Source of the DNA: an uncultured Telmatospirillum sp.
GTDB lineage: Bacteria; Pseudomonadota; Alphaproteobacteria; Rhodospirillales; Magnetospirillaceae
Assembly (NCBI GenBank): GCA_903858635.1
Contig: CAIOJO010000277.1
Span: 1-44,994, forward strand
Direction: 5' to 3'
DNA length: 44,994 nt
Shown: piece after piece, positions 8,139-17,880 of the stretch
How positions within the stretch are numbered: the first letter of the stretch is position 1
Layout: every line of letters starts with the position of its first letter
Program-made: the position numbers and the translations under genes
Notes under the pieces: generated by a model
The model's database searches: none
Told to the model about the DNA's origin: nothing
What the model saw: the letters and a program-made list of their open reading frames with translations, nothing else

Positions 8139-9989
8139 TTACCGCTCGACCTGACTCACGTCGCGCACCGCCCCCTTGCTGGCGCTGGTGGTCATGGCCG
8201 CGTAGGCCCTGAGCGCCGGCGATACCTGGCGGGTCCGCCCGACCGGCTTCCAGGCATCGGCCCCTTTGGCCTGCATCGCCGCCCGGCGCCGCGCCAAGTC
8301 TTCGTCCGACAGCCGCACCGCAATGCGGCGCTCGGGAATGTCGATGTCGATGATGTCGCCGGTCTCGATCAGGCCGATGGCTCCGCCTTCCGCCGCCTCG
8401 GGCGACACATGCCCGATCGACAGCCCCGAGGTGCCCCCCGAGAATCGCCCATCGGTCACCAGAGCGCAGACCTTGCCCAGGCCGCGGCTCTTCAGATAGC
8501 TGGTCGGATAGAGCATTTCCTGCATGCCGGGGCCGCCCTTGGGGCCCTCGTAGCGAATGATCACCACGTCGCCGGCCTTGACCGCGCCACCGAGGATCTT
8601 GGCCACCGCCTCCTCCTGGCTCTGGCAGATCACCGCTGGCCCGGAAAACACCAGCGACTCGGCCGAAACCCCGGCCGTTTTGACGATGCAGCCCTCGAGA
8701 GCGATGTTGCCGAACAGCACGGCCAAGCCGCCGTCCTTGCTGTAGGCATGGGCCATGTCACGGATCACCCCGGCGCTGCGGTCGAGATCAAGCTCGGCAT
8801 AGCGCTGGCTCTGGCTGAAGGCCTCGGTGGTGCGCACGCCGCCGGGCGCCGCCCGGTACATCTGATGGACCACCGGCGCCCCGCTGCGCTTGATGTCCCA
8901 TTGGTCGAGGGCCGCTCCCATGCTGGCGGTGTGGGCGGTGGGCACATCGCGATGGATCAGCCCGGCCCGATCCAGTTCGCCCAGGATCGCCATGATGCCG
9001 CCGGCCCGGTGGACGTCCTCCAGATGGACGTCGGCAACGCTCGGCGCCACCTTGCACAGGTTGGGCACCCGCCGCGACAGGCGGTCGATATCGGCCATGC
9101 CGAACGGCACCCCGGCCTCGCTGGCGGCGGCCAGAAGATGCAGCACGGTGTTGGTTGAACCGCCCATCGAGATGTCCAGCGTCATGGCGTTCTCGAACGC
9201 CTCGAAGCTGGCGATCGATCGCGGCAGAGCGGTAGCGTCGTTGCCTTCGTAATAGCGCTTGGCCAGATCGACGATGACCCGGCCGGCCTTGAGAAACAGT
9301 TCCCGGCGGTCGGCATGGGTAGCCAGCAGCGAACCGTTGCCGGGTAGGGACAGGCCCAGAGCCTCGGTCAGGCAGTTCATCGAATTGGCGGTAAACATGC
9401 CGGAGCAGGAGCCGCAGGTGGGGCAGGAGGAGCGTTCATATTCGGCTGCCTCGGCGTCGCTCACCTTGTCGTCGGCGGCGGCGATCATCGCGTCGATCAG
9501 GTCGACCGCCAGCACCTTGTCGCCCCGCTTGACCTTGCCGGCCTCCATCGGACCGCCCGACACGAAGACGGCCGGAATATTGAGGCGCAGCGCCGCCATC
9601 AGCATACCCGGGGTGATCTTGTCGCAATTCGAGATACAGACCAGCGCGTCGGCGCAATGGGCGTTGACCATATATTCGACGGAGTCGGCGATCAGCTCGC
9701 GCGACGGCAGCGAATAGAGCATTCCGCCATGGCCCATGGCGATGCCGTCGTCGACCGCGATGGTATTGAACTCCTTGGCCACACCGCCCGCCTTTTCCAC
9801 CTCGCGGGCCACCAACTGGCCAAGGTCCTTGAGATGGACATGGCCGGGAACGAACTGGGTGAATGAGTTGGCGATGGCGATGATCGGCTTGCCGAAATCC
9901 TCGTCCGTCATGCCGGTGGCCCGCCACAGGCCGCGGGCGCCGGCCATGTTGCGGCCATGGGTGGAAGTCCGGGAACGATATTCAGGCAT
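8139..9989 (-). CDS. ilvD: Dihydroxy-acid dehydratase
   Basis: This 616-residue protein has the same length as E. coli IlvD. It dehydrates 2,3-dihydroxy-isovalerate and 2,3-dihydroxy-3-methylvalerate to the 2-oxo acids in valine and isoleucine synthesis, using an Fe-S cluster. Cluster cysteines are visible in [11 protein letters not shown] and in [18 protein letters not shown]. Other family blocks are [45 protein letters not shown], the substrate-binding [20 protein letters not shown] and a basic C-terminus. The start is the ATG that gives [20 protein letters not shown], the normal family N-terminus. No other ilv gene is adjacent. It is a housekeeping gene flanked by unrelated accessory genes. 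Confidence 0.97.
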   Translation of the reverse strand: MPEYRSRTSTHGRNMAGARGLWRATGMTDEDFGKPIIAIANSFTQFVPGHVHLKDLGQLVAREVEKAGGVAKEFNTIAVDDGIAMGHGGMLYSLPSRELIADSVEYMVNAHCADALVCISNCDKITPGMLMAALRLNIPAVFVSGGPMEAGKVKRGDKVLAVDLIDAMIAAADDKVSDAEAAEYERSSCPTCGSCSGMFTANSMNCLTEALGLSLPGNGSLLATHADRRELFLKAGRVIVDLAKRYYEGNDATALPRSIASFEAFENAMTLDISMGGSTNTVLHLLAAASEAGVPFGMADIDRLSRRVPNLCKVAPSVADVHLEDVHRAGGIMAILGELDRAGLIHRDVPTAHTASMGAALDQWDIKRSGAPVVHQMYRAAPGGVRTTEAFSQSQRYAELDLDRSAGVIRDMAHAYSKDGGLAVLFGNIALEGCIVKTAGVSAESLVFSGPAVICQSQEEAVAKILGGAVKAGDVVIIRYEGPKGGPGMQEMLYPTSYLKSRGLGKVCALVTDGRFSGGTSGLSIGHVSPEAAEGGAIGLIETGDIIDIDIPERRIAVRLSDEDLARRRAAMQAKGADAWKPVGRTRQVSPALRAYAAMTTSASKGAVRDVSQVER

Positions 9990-10145
9990 CGACGCAATTC
10001 CTCGACGGATCAGCTGCGGGGACAAGGAGGTGTTGGGCAAAACATAGCGACGCCGGCCATTGAGGAAAAGCCCGAAACTTTGCCCTTTTTTTGCCGTCTT
10101 CCGGATCGATCCTGACCAGTCCGGCTGGCTCAATCGAGGGACCAC

Positions 10146-10931
10146 ATGTCGCATCCTAGCGTCCGGCTCCTGATCTCCTGCGTCGTCTTCGGCGCCTGGG
10201 GATTCGGGTCGGCCGCCGCCGCTCCGCCCGGGCGGGACTGGGTCTGCACCTTTGCCGAGGAATTCGATGCACCCGACCTCGACCCATCGCGCTGGGCGAC
10301 GCCTCCCGTGGTCGCGGCCGAGGCCGGACTGCCCGGGCGCTTCCTGCTGAGCGACGGTGCCCTGCATCTGGTCCTGCGCCCGGACGGCCACCGGCCGTGG
10401 ACCTCGACCCGCCTGTCGACGCGCGGGTTCCACCAGACCTTCGGCTATTTCGAGGTGCGGCTGCGCTACGCCCGGTCGACCGGGCTGGCCAATGTGTTCG
10501 GCCTGAGCACCGACCATCCGGTGACGACGGGCGGCCTCGACATCGCCGTCATCGAAGGGACCTATCCCAGCGGCGTGGCGGTCCATCTGAGACGCCTCGG
10601 CCGTGCGGCGAGCGGCGCCAGACGGATCTTGGCGGGAATCGACCTGTCGGCCGAATACCACCTCTATGCCCTGGAATGGCGCCCCGACAGCCGGGGCCTG
10701 CCCAATCTTGTCTGGTATGTCGACGGCAGCCCCGTGCACAGAGCCTCCTGCTCCGAATGCACGCAACCGATGCAGCTGCGGCTGGAGACCGTCGTCACCG
10801 CCTGGGACGGCCCCTTTGCCCCAGTAAGGGACGGCGCTTCGATGGACGTGGACTATGTCCGGGTCTATCAGTTGCCGCGACTGCTGGGACGCGAGACGAC
10901 CAAACCCCGGCACGGTGCGACCCGCAAATGA
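10146..10931 (+). CDS. Secreted GH16-fold protein with a degenerate active site
   Basis: This 261-residue protein has a signal peptide ending near GSAAAA. The mature part reads as a laminarinase-type (GH16) beta-sandwich: [21 protein letters not shown] at the entry, [19 protein letters not shown] in the substrate-cleft strand, [11 protein letters not shown] and NLVWYVDG in the middle, and [10 protein letters not shown] at the end. The active-site strand normally reads ExDxxE; here the equivalent is [10 protein letters not shown]. Both catalytic glutamates appear replaced (by Gly and Val) and only the Asp remains. It may therefore bind polysaccharide without cleaving it. It is preceded by a GGGA ribosome-binding site, divergent from ilvD, and followed by 278 bp of AT-rich non-coding DNA. 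Confidence 0.8.
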   Translation: MSHPSVRLLISCVVFGAWGFGSAAAAPPGRDWVCTFAEEFDAPDLDPSRWATPPVVAAEAGLPGRFLLSDGALHLVLRPDGHRPWTSTRLSTRGFHQTFGYFEVRLRYARSTGLANVFGLSTDHPVTTGGLDIAVIEGTYPSGVAVHLRRLGRAASGARRILAGIDLSAEYHLYALEWRPDSRGLPNLVWYVDGSPVHRASCSECTQPMQLRLETVVTAWDGPFAPVRDGASMDVDYVRVYQLPRLLGRETTKPRHGATRK

Positions 10932-11209
10932 GGCTTCGGAAACCTCATGGCAGAATCGCACAGGGCTCACTCCTACCGGCGATCAGCCAATTATTACAAA
11001 CGACACATTATTAAAACTAAGCATAAGTTTTTGACCGCCGACGACTTGAAACAGCGAATGCACAGCGAATAACCGCTCTTTGTTTATAGTACACCTTCCT
11101 CCCCTAATGCGCTTATGCTAGATATCCTCTTCGGCCGGCTGTCTCCCGGTGCCATGAGAGTGGACGCCCTTGGGCACCGTTGCTTCGGTAAACGCAGGGG
11201 GAGTGCGTA

Positions 11210-13828
11210 ATGGCAGGTATCAGCAAGGTGGAGATCACCCCCGGCGTCATCTGGGTCGAGGTGCCGGCGGCCGATCTGCGAATCCTCTGCGGCTGTCCGG
11301 CCGACAGCGTGAAGCATCTGATGCGGCGCGGCATGATCCAGACCGTCGAAGTGGACGGGGTGCGCTGCGAAACCGGCCCCAACGCGATTCTGTTATGCGA
11401 CGTGCTGATCCAGAACGGGGCGGTGTGCAATCTGGCGGAGTTTCCCGTCCTGCAAATGCTTTACCGGCAGGGCATGATCCTGCCCGGCCACCCCAACAAC
11501 AAGGGCAACCGCCCGTTGCTGATCGGCCGGCGGGACGTCCTGGTGTCGCAGATGCAATACATCTACCGGGGCAATTACGGACTGATTTCCGAGGAAGAGA
11601 TGGCCGCCGCCGGCGTCGCGCCGGACGAGGCGCGGGCCTTGATGCGGCTCAAACTGCGATTCGCCTTCGGCCGCATCCAGCATCCCCAGGAACTGCTCGA
11701 CAGCGTCGTGCTGGGCGACGAGCCCGACGGCGTCCCGGTCAAGAACGGCGTCAGCGTGCGCCACACCGGCTTGAACCGCTTCGAGTTCGCCTACAAGGAC
11801 GAACGGGTCGAGGTCGATCTGAACCTGCCCGCCTTCGAGGGCTATGAATGCCCCTATCCGCTGGGGGCCTCGCAGTTCCGGCGCGAGTATTTCGCCGTGG
11901 TGCACTCCGGCGAAGGGGACGGCTGGGATCCACGCCGACCGACCATGGGTTCGATCCTGGTCTATCAGGGCCGCATCTTCCTGGTGGATGCCGGCCCCAA
12001 CCTCGACTACACGCTGACGGCGCTTGGCATCGGCGTCAACGAGATCGAAGGGATCTTCCATACCCATGCCCATGACGATCACTTTGCCGGCCTGACCACG
12101 CTGATCCAGGGCGACCACCGGCTGAAATATTTCGCCACGCCGCTGGTCCGGCTGTCGGTCACCAAGAAGCTGGCCGCCCTGCTCAATATCGAGGAAGAGG
12201 AATTCGGCGACTACTTCGAGGTGATCGACCTCTGCCCGGAAACCTGGAACGATATCGACGGTCTCGAGGTGCGGCCGGTGATGTCGCCGCACCCGGTCGA
12301 GACCACCATCATGTACTTCCGCACCATGGCCAGCGGCGGCTGGCAAAGCTACGCCCATTTCGCCGACATCGTCGCATTGAACACCCTGCACGAGATGATC
12401 ACCGAAGACCCGTCGCAGCCCGGCATCAGCCGGTCCGACTACCTTACGGTGAAGGAGCGTTACCTCGAACCGGCCACGGTGAAAAAGGTCGACATCGGCG
12501 GCGGCCTGATCCATGGCGAGGCCGTCGATTTTCGCCATGACCGATCCGGCAAGATCATCCTGGCCCATACCGCGCGCAAATTGACCGACGACGAAAAGCG
12601 CATCGGTTCGGGGGCTTCCTTCGGGACCGTCGACGTCCTGGTGGCCAGCCGCCGCGATTTCATCTGGCGCTCGGCTGCCGCATTCCTGCACGCCTATTTC
12701 CCATCGGTGTCGGGCGATCACCTGAACGCGCTGCTCAACAACCCGATGCTGTCCTTCAACCCCGAGACCATCCTGCTGAAGGAAGGCAAGCACCACGGCA
12801 GCATCTTCCTGCTGCTGACCGGCCAGGTCGAAATGCTGAGCGCCGACAGCACCTTCCGCAGCACCTTGTCGGCCGGGGCCCTGTTGGGCGAAATCACCGG
12901 CCTGCATGGCCTGCCACCGCTGGAGACCTACCGCGCCGTCAGCTTCGTACAGGCGCTGGAAATCCCCTGCGACCTCTACGTGGCGTTCGTCCAGCGCCAC
13001 AGCCTGTTCCCGGAAATCGTCCGCCTCATGGAAGGCCGCGAATTCCTTCGCAAGACCTGGCTGTGCAGCGGCGTCGTCGCCACCCACACCTTGAACGCCA
13101 TCGCCAATTCGATGACCGCGCAGCTGTTCGAGGCAGGCCAAGTGCTGGACAACCATGTCAGCATGATCGGCCTGGTCCAGTCCGGCCGGGTCATCCGGAA
13201 ACTCGCCGAAACCGAGGTGGAGACCCTGGTCGCCGGCGATTTCTTCGGCGAGGAAGGAGCTGTCTTCCATGCCCCGGCCTACACCCAGTTGGTCGCCGCA
13301 ACGGCGGCGCGGATCCTGTTCATTCCCTCGGCATTGCTGCAAGCGATCCCCAATGTGCGCCTGAAGCTGCTGGAAGGCTTCGAGCGGCGCACCCGGACGC
13401 GGGCCGCCACCACCGTCGACAGCCACAGCTTGCTGGCCTGGCGCGACGACTACTCGGTCAATGTCCAGAGTGTCGACAAGCAGCATAAGAAGCTGGCGGC
13501 GATGGCCAACCGGTTGCTCGAACAGGCGGCGGCGGGATTGGAACGCCCTGCCGTATGCGACGGCCTGGATCTGCTGGTCAATTACGTGCGGTATCATTTC
13601 AGCCAGGAAGAAAGCCTGCTGCGCCGCTACGGCTATGACGGCACGGCGCAACACGCGGCCAAGCACAAGCGTCTGCTGACCAAGCTGCAGGGTTTCATTG
13701 AGCAGTTCCGGGACGGCACGGTGAGCATCAATGAGCTGCTCGACTTCCTGCACCAGTGGGTGGTCAAACACATCGTCACCGATGACAAGGAATTCACCTC
13801 GTTCCTCAACGGCAAGGGCGTGTATTAG
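11210..13828 (+). CDS. Multi-domain metallo-beta-lactamase / cNMP-like / bacteriohemerythrin protein
   Basis: This 872-residue cytoplasmic protein has at least four parts. Residues 1-215 are an unrecognised N-terminal region. Residues about 215-510 are a metallo-beta-lactamase fold with His286, His288, Asp290 and His291 forming HxHxDH. Two cyclic-nucleotide-binding-like beta-rolls follow (about 515-630 and 640-735); their phosphate-binding cassettes (LLGEITGLHG and DFFGEEGAVF) lack the usual PR-x-A part, so cNMP binding is doubtful. The last 130 residues are a bacteriohemerythrin with a full diiron ligand set: His759 in DKQHKKL, RYHFSQEE, QHAAKHK and KHIVTDDK. The hemerythrin should bind O2 or NO. 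The lactamase-like domain may act on a diffusible substrate or reduce NO or O2, as flavodiiron proteins do. The AGGGGG before ATG 11210 supports the start. Confidence 0.88.
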   Translation: MAGISKVEITPGVIWVEVPAADLRILCGCPADSVKHLMRRGMIQTVEVDGVRCETGPNAILLCDVLIQNGAVCNLAEFPVLQMLYRQGMILPGHPNNKGNRPLLIGRRDVLVSQMQYIYRGNYGLISEEEMAAAGVAPDEARALMRLKLRFAFGRIQHPQELLDSVVLGDEPDGVPVKNGVSVRHTGLNRFEFAYKDERVEVDLNLPAFEGYECPYPLGASQFRREYFAVVHSGEGDGWDPRRPTMGSILVYQGRIFLVDAGPNLDYTLTALGIGVNEIEGIFHTHAHDDHFAGLTTLIQGDHRLKYFATPLVRLSVTKKLAALLNIEEEEFGDYFEVIDLCPETWNDIDGLEVRPVMSPHPVETTIMYFRTMASGGWQSYAHFADIVALNTLHEMITEDPSQPGISRSDYLTVKERYLEPATVKKVDIGGGLIHGEAVDFRHDRSGKIILAHTARKLTDDEKRIGSGASFGTVDVLVASRRDFIWRSAAAFLHAYFPSVSGDHLNALLNNPMLSFNPETILLKEGKHHGSIFLLLTGQVEMLSADSTFRSTLSAGALLGEITGLHGLPPLETYRAVSFVQALEIPCDLYVAFVQRHSLFPEIVRLMEGREFLRKTWLCSGVVATHTLNAIANSMTAQLFEAGQVLDNHVSMIGLVQSGRVIRKLAETEVETLVAGDFFGEEGAVFHAPAYTQLVAATAARILFIPSALLQAIPNVRLKLLEGFERRTRTRAATTVDSHSLLAWRDDYSVNVQSVDKQHKKLAAMANRLLEQAAAGLERPAVCDGLDLLVNYVRYHFSQEESLLRRYGYDGTAQHAAKHKRLLTKLQGFIEQFRDGTVSINELLDFLHQWVVKHIVTDDKEFTSFLNGKGVY

Positions 13829-13862
13829 GGCGCATGCGTTCGCAGTGGATCACGTTCTTTTC

Positions 13863-13924
13863 TCGTCATCCCCCGACTTGATCGGGGGATCCATGGATTG
13901 CCGGGTCAAGCCCGGCAATGACGA
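13863..13924. repeat. Intergenic palindromic element
   Basis: TCGTCAT and ATGACGA bound two adjacent hairpins, CCCCCGACTTGATCGGGGG and TTGCCGGGTCAAGCCCGGCAA. This is a classic alphaproteobacterial extragenic palindrome. It lies just after the hemerythrin-fusion gene, where it could serve as a terminator-like structure. Confidence 0.75.
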
Positions 13925-14074
13925 ATAAGAAGATTGCACTTGCACGGGCCCAGAGCGCGGGCTTGGTGTTGAATCAACCAGGATAGCGACGAAAGCTCCC
14001 TCCAGCCTGGAAGCGCGCCAGCGCGCGGCTTGATCGATGCGTCGTCTTGCCTTATCCTGCCAGCAACAGAAGAA

Positions 14075-14088
14075 TGCAATATAATGCA
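14075..14088. promoter_or_regulatory. Putative BoxR operator, site A
   Basis: TGCAATATAATGCA consists of two TGCA blocks separated by six A/T bases. It lies 33 bp upstream of the solute-binding protein start and is the best match of five such sites in the window. BzdR/BoxR regulators of benzoyl-CoA pathways are known to bind operators with TGCA repeats. Assigning it to the boxR gene here is an inference. Confidence 0.6.
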
Positions 14089-14120
14089 TAGGATTAGCGC
14101 CCTTTCGGGAGGAATAATCA

Positions 14121-15311
14121 ATGACAGTCAGCCGGCGTAATGTGTTGCAGTACGGTTCGATGGCCGGCCTCACCTTGGCGGCGTCCAGCCTGCCGCGGTT
14201 CGCCATCGGACAAACCGCCAAGATCAAGATTGGCGTCATGCTGCCCTTTACCGGAACCTATGCCGCACTTGGCGAGCAGGGGCTCAACGGTCTCAAGCTG
14301 GCCCTGCAGGCCAATGGCAATCGCCTGGGTGGACGCGAAGTCGAGATCGTCACCCTCGACGACGAAGCCGATCCGGCCCGCGCCCCGGCCAATGCCACCA
14401 AGCTGATCAAGGGCGACAATGTCGACGTGCTGTACGGCACGGTGCATTCCGGCGTGGTCATGGGCATGGTCAAGGTGGCCCGCGAGAACGACACCCTGCT
14501 GGTCATCCCCAATGCCGGGGCCGGCGCCGCCACCGGGCCGATGTGCGCACCCAACATCTTCCGCACCTCGTTCTCCAATTGGCAGCCGGCTTTCCCGATG
14601 GGCAAGGTGGCCTATGACAAGGGCTATCGCACCGCGGTGGTGATGAGCTGGAAATACGGCGCCGGCGAAGAATCCAACGGTGGCTTCAAGGAAGGTTTCG
14701 AGGCCTTGGGCGGCAAGGTCATCAAGGAGATCTACGTCCCGTTCCCGGATGTGGAGTTCCAGGCCAATCTGGCCGAGATCGCCGCCGCCAAGCCCGACTG
14801 CGTCTATGTCTTCTTCGCCGGCGGTGGTGCCGTGAAGTTCGTCAAGGACTATGCGGCGGCCGGTCTCAAGCAGTCGATCCCGCTGCTGGGTGCCGGCTTC
14901 CTGACCGAGGGCACGCTGGAAGCGCAGGGCGAGGCGGCGGAAGGCCTGCTGACCACCCTGCATTACGCCGACGGGCTCGACCTGCCGACCAACAAGAAGT
15001 TCCGCGCCGACTACAAGAAGGCCTTCGGCAAGGAAGCCGATCTGTACGGCGTCCAGGCCTACGATTCCGGCATGCTGCTGGTCACCGGCTTCGGGGCGGT
15101 CAAGGGCGATACCAGGGCCAAGGCCGAGCTCTATGCGGCGATGGGCAAGACGGTGCTGGATTCGCCACGCGGACCGATCTCCTTCTCGGCCTCGCACAAC
15201 CCGATCCAGGACATCTATCTGCGCCAGGTCAAAAAGGGCCAGAACGTCGTCCTCGGGGTGGCGCAGAAGGCGGTTGCCGACCCCGCGCGTGGTTGCAAGA
15301 TGCAAGCCTGA
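14121..15311 (+). CDS. Liv-type ABC transporter solute-binding protein, Tat-like signal
   Basis: This 396-residue protein starts MTVSRRNVLQYGSMAG, a twin-arginine-like signal (SRRNVL). It continues as a type I periplasmic binding protein: KIGVMLPFTGTYAALGEQ, VEIVTLDDEADP, a hinge around YGVQAYDSGMLL, and a C-terminal disulfide-type Cys near the end. Proteins of this class feed Liv-type ABC transporters and bind amino acids or aromatic acids. No permease or ATPase gene is adjacent; the nearest set is at 32526-35997. A GGGAGGAA ribosome-binding site and a BoxR-type site precede it. A rho-independent terminator follows, so it is a separate transcript. An aromatic-acid ligand (benzoate or phthalate class) is inferred only from the regulatory site and neighbours. 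Confidence 0.9.
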   Translation: MTVSRRNVLQYGSMAGLTLAASSLPRFAIGQTAKIKIGVMLPFTGTYAALGEQGLNGLKLALQANGNRLGGREVEIVTLDDEADPARAPANATKLIKGDNVDVLYGTVHSGVVMGMVKVARENDTLLVIPNAGAGAATGPMCAPNIFRTSFSNWQPAFPMGKVAYDKGYRTAVVMSWKYGAGEESNGGFKEGFEALGGKVIKEIYVPFPDVEFQANLAEIAAAKPDCVYVFFAGGGAVKFVKDYAAAGLKQSIPLLGAGFLTEGTLEAQGEAAEGLLTTLHYADGLDLPTNKKFRADYKKAFGKEADLYGVQAYDSGMLLVTGFGAVKGDTRAKAELYAAMGKTVLDSPRGPISFSASHNPIQDIYLRQVKKGQNVVLGVAQKAVADPARGCKMQA

Positions 15312-15328
15312 TAAGCATTTCCGTCCAA

Positions 15329-15366
15329 GGGCGAGCGTTGCACCCGCAGCGCTCGCCCTTTTTCTT
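15329..15366 (+). terminator. Rho-independent terminator after the solute-binding gene
   Basis: A 9-bp perfect stem (GGGCGAGCG/CGCTCGCCC) is followed directly by TTTTTTCTT. It ends 13 bp before the TTG start of the PaaG-like gene, so that gene needs readthrough or a promoter overlapping this terminator. Confidence 0.88.
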
Positions 15367-15379
15367 AGGACCAGGACCC

Positions 15380-16171
15380 TTGTACGAGACCATCCTCCTG
15401 GCGATCGACGACGGCGTCGCCCTCCTGACGCTCAATCGCCCCGACAAGCTCAACAGCTTCAACGCCACCATGCATGCCGAACTGCGGCAGGCACTGCAAC
15501 AGGTGGCGGCACCCGACAGCGGCGCCCGCTGCCTGGTGCTGAGCGGCGCCGGACGGGCTTTCTGCAGCGGCCAGGACCTGGCCGACCGCCGTTCCAAGGA
15601 CGGCGAACCGCCGCCCGATCTCGGCCTGTCCCTCGACCAGCGCTACAACCCGCTGATCCGCGCCATCAAGGGCCTGCCGATGCCGGTGGTGGCCGCGGTC
15701 AATGGCGTGGCGGCGGGGGCCGGAGCCAATCTGGCGCTGGCCTGCGATATCGTCGTTGCGGCCCGCTCGGCCAGTTTCATCCAATCCTTCTGCCGGGTCG
15801 GCTTGATTCCCGATTCCGGCGGCACCTGGACGCTGCCGCGCCTGGTCGGCATGGCCCGGGCCACCGGGCTGGCCATGCTGGGCGACAAGGTGACGGCCGA
15901 GCAGGCGGCGAGTTGGGGCATGATCTGGCAATGCGTCGATGACAGGGCGCTGCCCGAGGTGGTGGCGCAACTGGCCCGCCGCCTGGCCGACATGCCGACC
16001 GCCGGGCTGGCCTTGACCAAGCGGGCCCTGAACGCTTCGGCGGCCAACAGCCTGGACGATCAATTGGACTTGGAACGCGATCTGCAGCGCCATGCGGGTC
16101 GCAGCGAGGATTACCGAGAGGGGGTCGCTGCCTTTCTGGACAAGCGCCCGCCCGTGTTCAAGGGGAAGTGA
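15380..16171 (+). CDS. paaG: PaaG-like enoyl-CoA hydratase/isomerase
   Basis: This 263-residue crotonase is almost exactly the length of PaaG (262). It has the oxyanion-hole segments AFCSGQDLADR and NGVAAGAGANLALACD, and VGLIPDSGGTW with the acidic residue that PaaG uses. PaaG isomerises the phenylacetyl-CoA epoxide to the oxepin and also shifts the double bond of didehydroadipyl-CoA. In this box setting the second role is the useful one: 3,4-dehydroadipyl-CoA from BoxD must be isomerised before hydration. The start is a TTG preceded by CCAGGA, which gives the family N-terminus LYETILLAIDDGVALLTLNRP. It overlaps or abuts the downstream dehydrogenase and forms an operon with it. Confidence 0.87.
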   Translation: MYETILLAIDDGVALLTLNRPDKLNSFNATMHAELRQALQQVAAPDSGARCLVLSGAGRAFCSGQDLADRRSKDGEPPPDLGLSLDQRYNPLIRAIKGLPMPVVAAVNGVAAGAGANLALACDIVVAARSASFIQSFCRVGLIPDSGGTWTLPRLVGMARATGLAMLGDKVTAEQAASWGMIWQCVDDRALPEVVAQLARRLADMPTAGLALTKRALNASAANSLDDQLDLERDLQRHAGRSEDYREGVAAFLDKRPPVFKGK

Positions 16172-16173
16172 CA

Positions 16174-17691
16174 ATGGCCGCTCTACCGAAGGATACCGTG
16201 ATTGCCGTGATCGGGGCCGGAGCCATGGGGGCCGGCATCGCCCAGGTGGCGGCCCAGGCCGGCTACCCGGTGCTGGTCTACGACGCCAAGGACGGAGCGG
16301 CCGCCGGCGGCATCGCCGGCGTCGGCGCCAGCCTCGCCAAGCTGGTCGACAAGGGCAAGATGGCGGCGGATCTGCGCCAGGCCATCATTTCCAGACTCAC
16401 CGCGGTCGACAGTTTGGCCGCCCTCGCCCCGGCCGGGCTGGTGATCGAGGCGATCGTCGAGGATCTGGCGGTCAAGCGCTCGGTGTTCCAGCAGCTGGAA
16501 GACATTCTCGGCGAAGGCGCCATCCTCGCCACCAACACCTCGTCGATCAGCATCACGGCGATCGCCAACGGCCTCAAGCGTCCCGGCCGGCTGGTCGGCA
16601 TGCATTTCTTCAATCCGGCCCCGCTGATGGCCCTGGTCGAGGTGGTGTCCGGCCTGACCACCGACGCCGGCGTCGCCCAGGCCGTCTACGACACCGCCGC
16701 CGCCTGGGGCAAGAGCCCGGTGCATGCGAAATCGACCCCGGGCTTCATCGTCAATCGGGTGGCCCGCCCGTTCTATGGCGAAGCCTTGCGGGTGCTGCAG
16801 GAACAGGGCGCCAGCGTTCCCACCATCGACGCCGTGGTGAAGGAGGCCGGAGGCTTCCGTCTGGGGCCGTTCGAGCTGATGGACCTGATCGGCCACGACA
16901 TCAATTTTGCCGTCACCAATTCGGTGTGGCGGGCCTATTTCAATGACCCCCGCTACCAGCCCTCGCTGATCCAGCAGGAGCTGGTCGAGGCCGGTTGGCT
17001 GGGTCGCAAGACCGGCCGCGGCTTCTATGAATACGGCGGCAGCGCGCCGGCGCCGCAGCCGGCAACGGCGGCGGCGGCATCGCGGCCGGCCCGCGTCGCG
17101 GTATCGGGGCCGATGGCCGACCACCCGCTGGCGGCGCGGCTGAAGGCCGCCGGCATCGCGCTGGAAAGCTGCCCCGGCGACGATGCCTTCCTGCAGGCCG
17201 ACGGGGTCCGCCTGGCGCCCAGCGACGGCCGCCCGGCCACCCTGCGCGCCGCCCAGGATGGGATTGCCGATCTGGTGCTGTTCGACCTGGCGCTGGACTT
17301 CGGCAGCTGCCAGCGCCTTGCGGTGAGCGTCGCCGACCAGGCCTCGGTCACGGCGCTGACGGCGGCGGCCGGCCTGTTGCAGGCGGCGGGCATCGCGGTT
17401 TCCCTGTTCAACGACGTGCCGGGGTTGATCCTCACCCGCACCGTCGCCATGCTGGCCAACGAGGCGGCCGAGGCGGTGCATCACGGCATCGCCCTGCCGG
17501 CCGATGTCGACACCGCCATGCTGAAGGGCGTCGGCTACCCGACCGGCCCACTGGCCTGGGCCGACCGCATCGGCCTGGGCCGGGTGGTGGCCGTGCTCGA
17601 CAACCTGCAGCAGACCTACGGCGAAGACCGCTACCGCCCCTCGCCCCTGCTGCGCCGCAAGGCAGCGGCCGGACGGGGCTTCCACGGCTAG
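16174..17691 (+). CDS. paaH: PaaH-like 3-hydroxyacyl-CoA dehydrogenase
   Basis: This 505-residue protein has an N-terminal Rossmann domain (VIAVIGAGAMGAGIAQVAAQ, then an acidic residue binding NAD+ ribose), the catalytic block GMHFFNPAPLMALVEV and the GFIVNRVARPF helix. A second, C-terminal dehydrogenase-like half follows an Ala/Pro-rich linker near residues 288-305. The two-module layout matches PaaH-type 3-hydroxyadipyl-CoA dehydrogenase. I preferred the ATG at 16174 because the GGGGA ribosome-binding site is well spaced from it; the GTG at 16168, inside the previous stop, is too close. It would oxidise 3-hydroxyadipyl-CoA to 3-oxoadipyl-CoA. The thiolase for the last step is not in the window. 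Confidence 0.92.
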   Translation: MAALPKDTVIAVIGAGAMGAGIAQVAAQAGYPVLVYDAKDGAAAGGIAGVGASLAKLVDKGKMAADLRQAIISRLTAVDSLAALAPAGLVIEAIVEDLAVKRSVFQQLEDILGEGAILATNTSSISITAIANGLKRPGRLVGMHFFNPAPLMALVEVVSGLTTDAGVAQAVYDTAAAWGKSPVHAKSTPGFIVNRVARPFYGEALRVLQEQGASVPTIDAVVKEAGGFRLGPFELMDLIGHDINFAVTNSVWRAYFNDPRYQPSLIQQELVEAGWLGRKTGRGFYEYGGSAPAPQPATAAAASRPARVAVSGPMADHPLAARLKAAGIALESCPGDDAFLQADGVRLAPSDGRPATLRAAQDGIADLVLFDLALDFGSCQRLAVSVADQASVTALTAAAGLLQAAGIAVSLFNDVPGLILTRTVAMLANEAAEAVHHGIALPADVDTAMLKGVGYPTGPLAWADRIGLGRVVAVLDNLQQTYGEDRYRPSPLLRRKAAAGRGFHG

Positions 17692-17723
17692 GCTGTGCAG
17701 CGGAGCGCGACCCGGCGGGGAAG

Positions 17724-17860
17724 AGTTAACCGCCAAGACGCAAAGACGCCAAGGCATCAGAGTCTATCAGGTGTGATGCGGGGAAACCGGAGTGAATAGA
17801 TGCCTGCGGCGCAATGCCTCTGCATCTTTGCGGTTCAATTTCTCTATTCAGTTTGGTGAC
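17724..17860. repeat. Dispersed repeat, copy 2 (inverted relative to copy 1)
   Basis: This is the reverse complement of the element at 7414-7555, with the shared core GATGCCTGCGGCGCAATGCC and the same GGTGAC end. The spacer between the arms differs. It occupies the first third of the 393-bp gap between the PaaH gene and the chemoreceptor gene. Confidence 0.75.
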
Positions 17861-17880
17861 TATGCTTGAATAAATACCGA

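Noticed and set aside
11393-13771. A 792-codon open frame on the minus strand opposite the hemerythrin fusion
   Set aside because: No domain or ribosome-binding site. The plus-strand protein has complete metal ligand sets.
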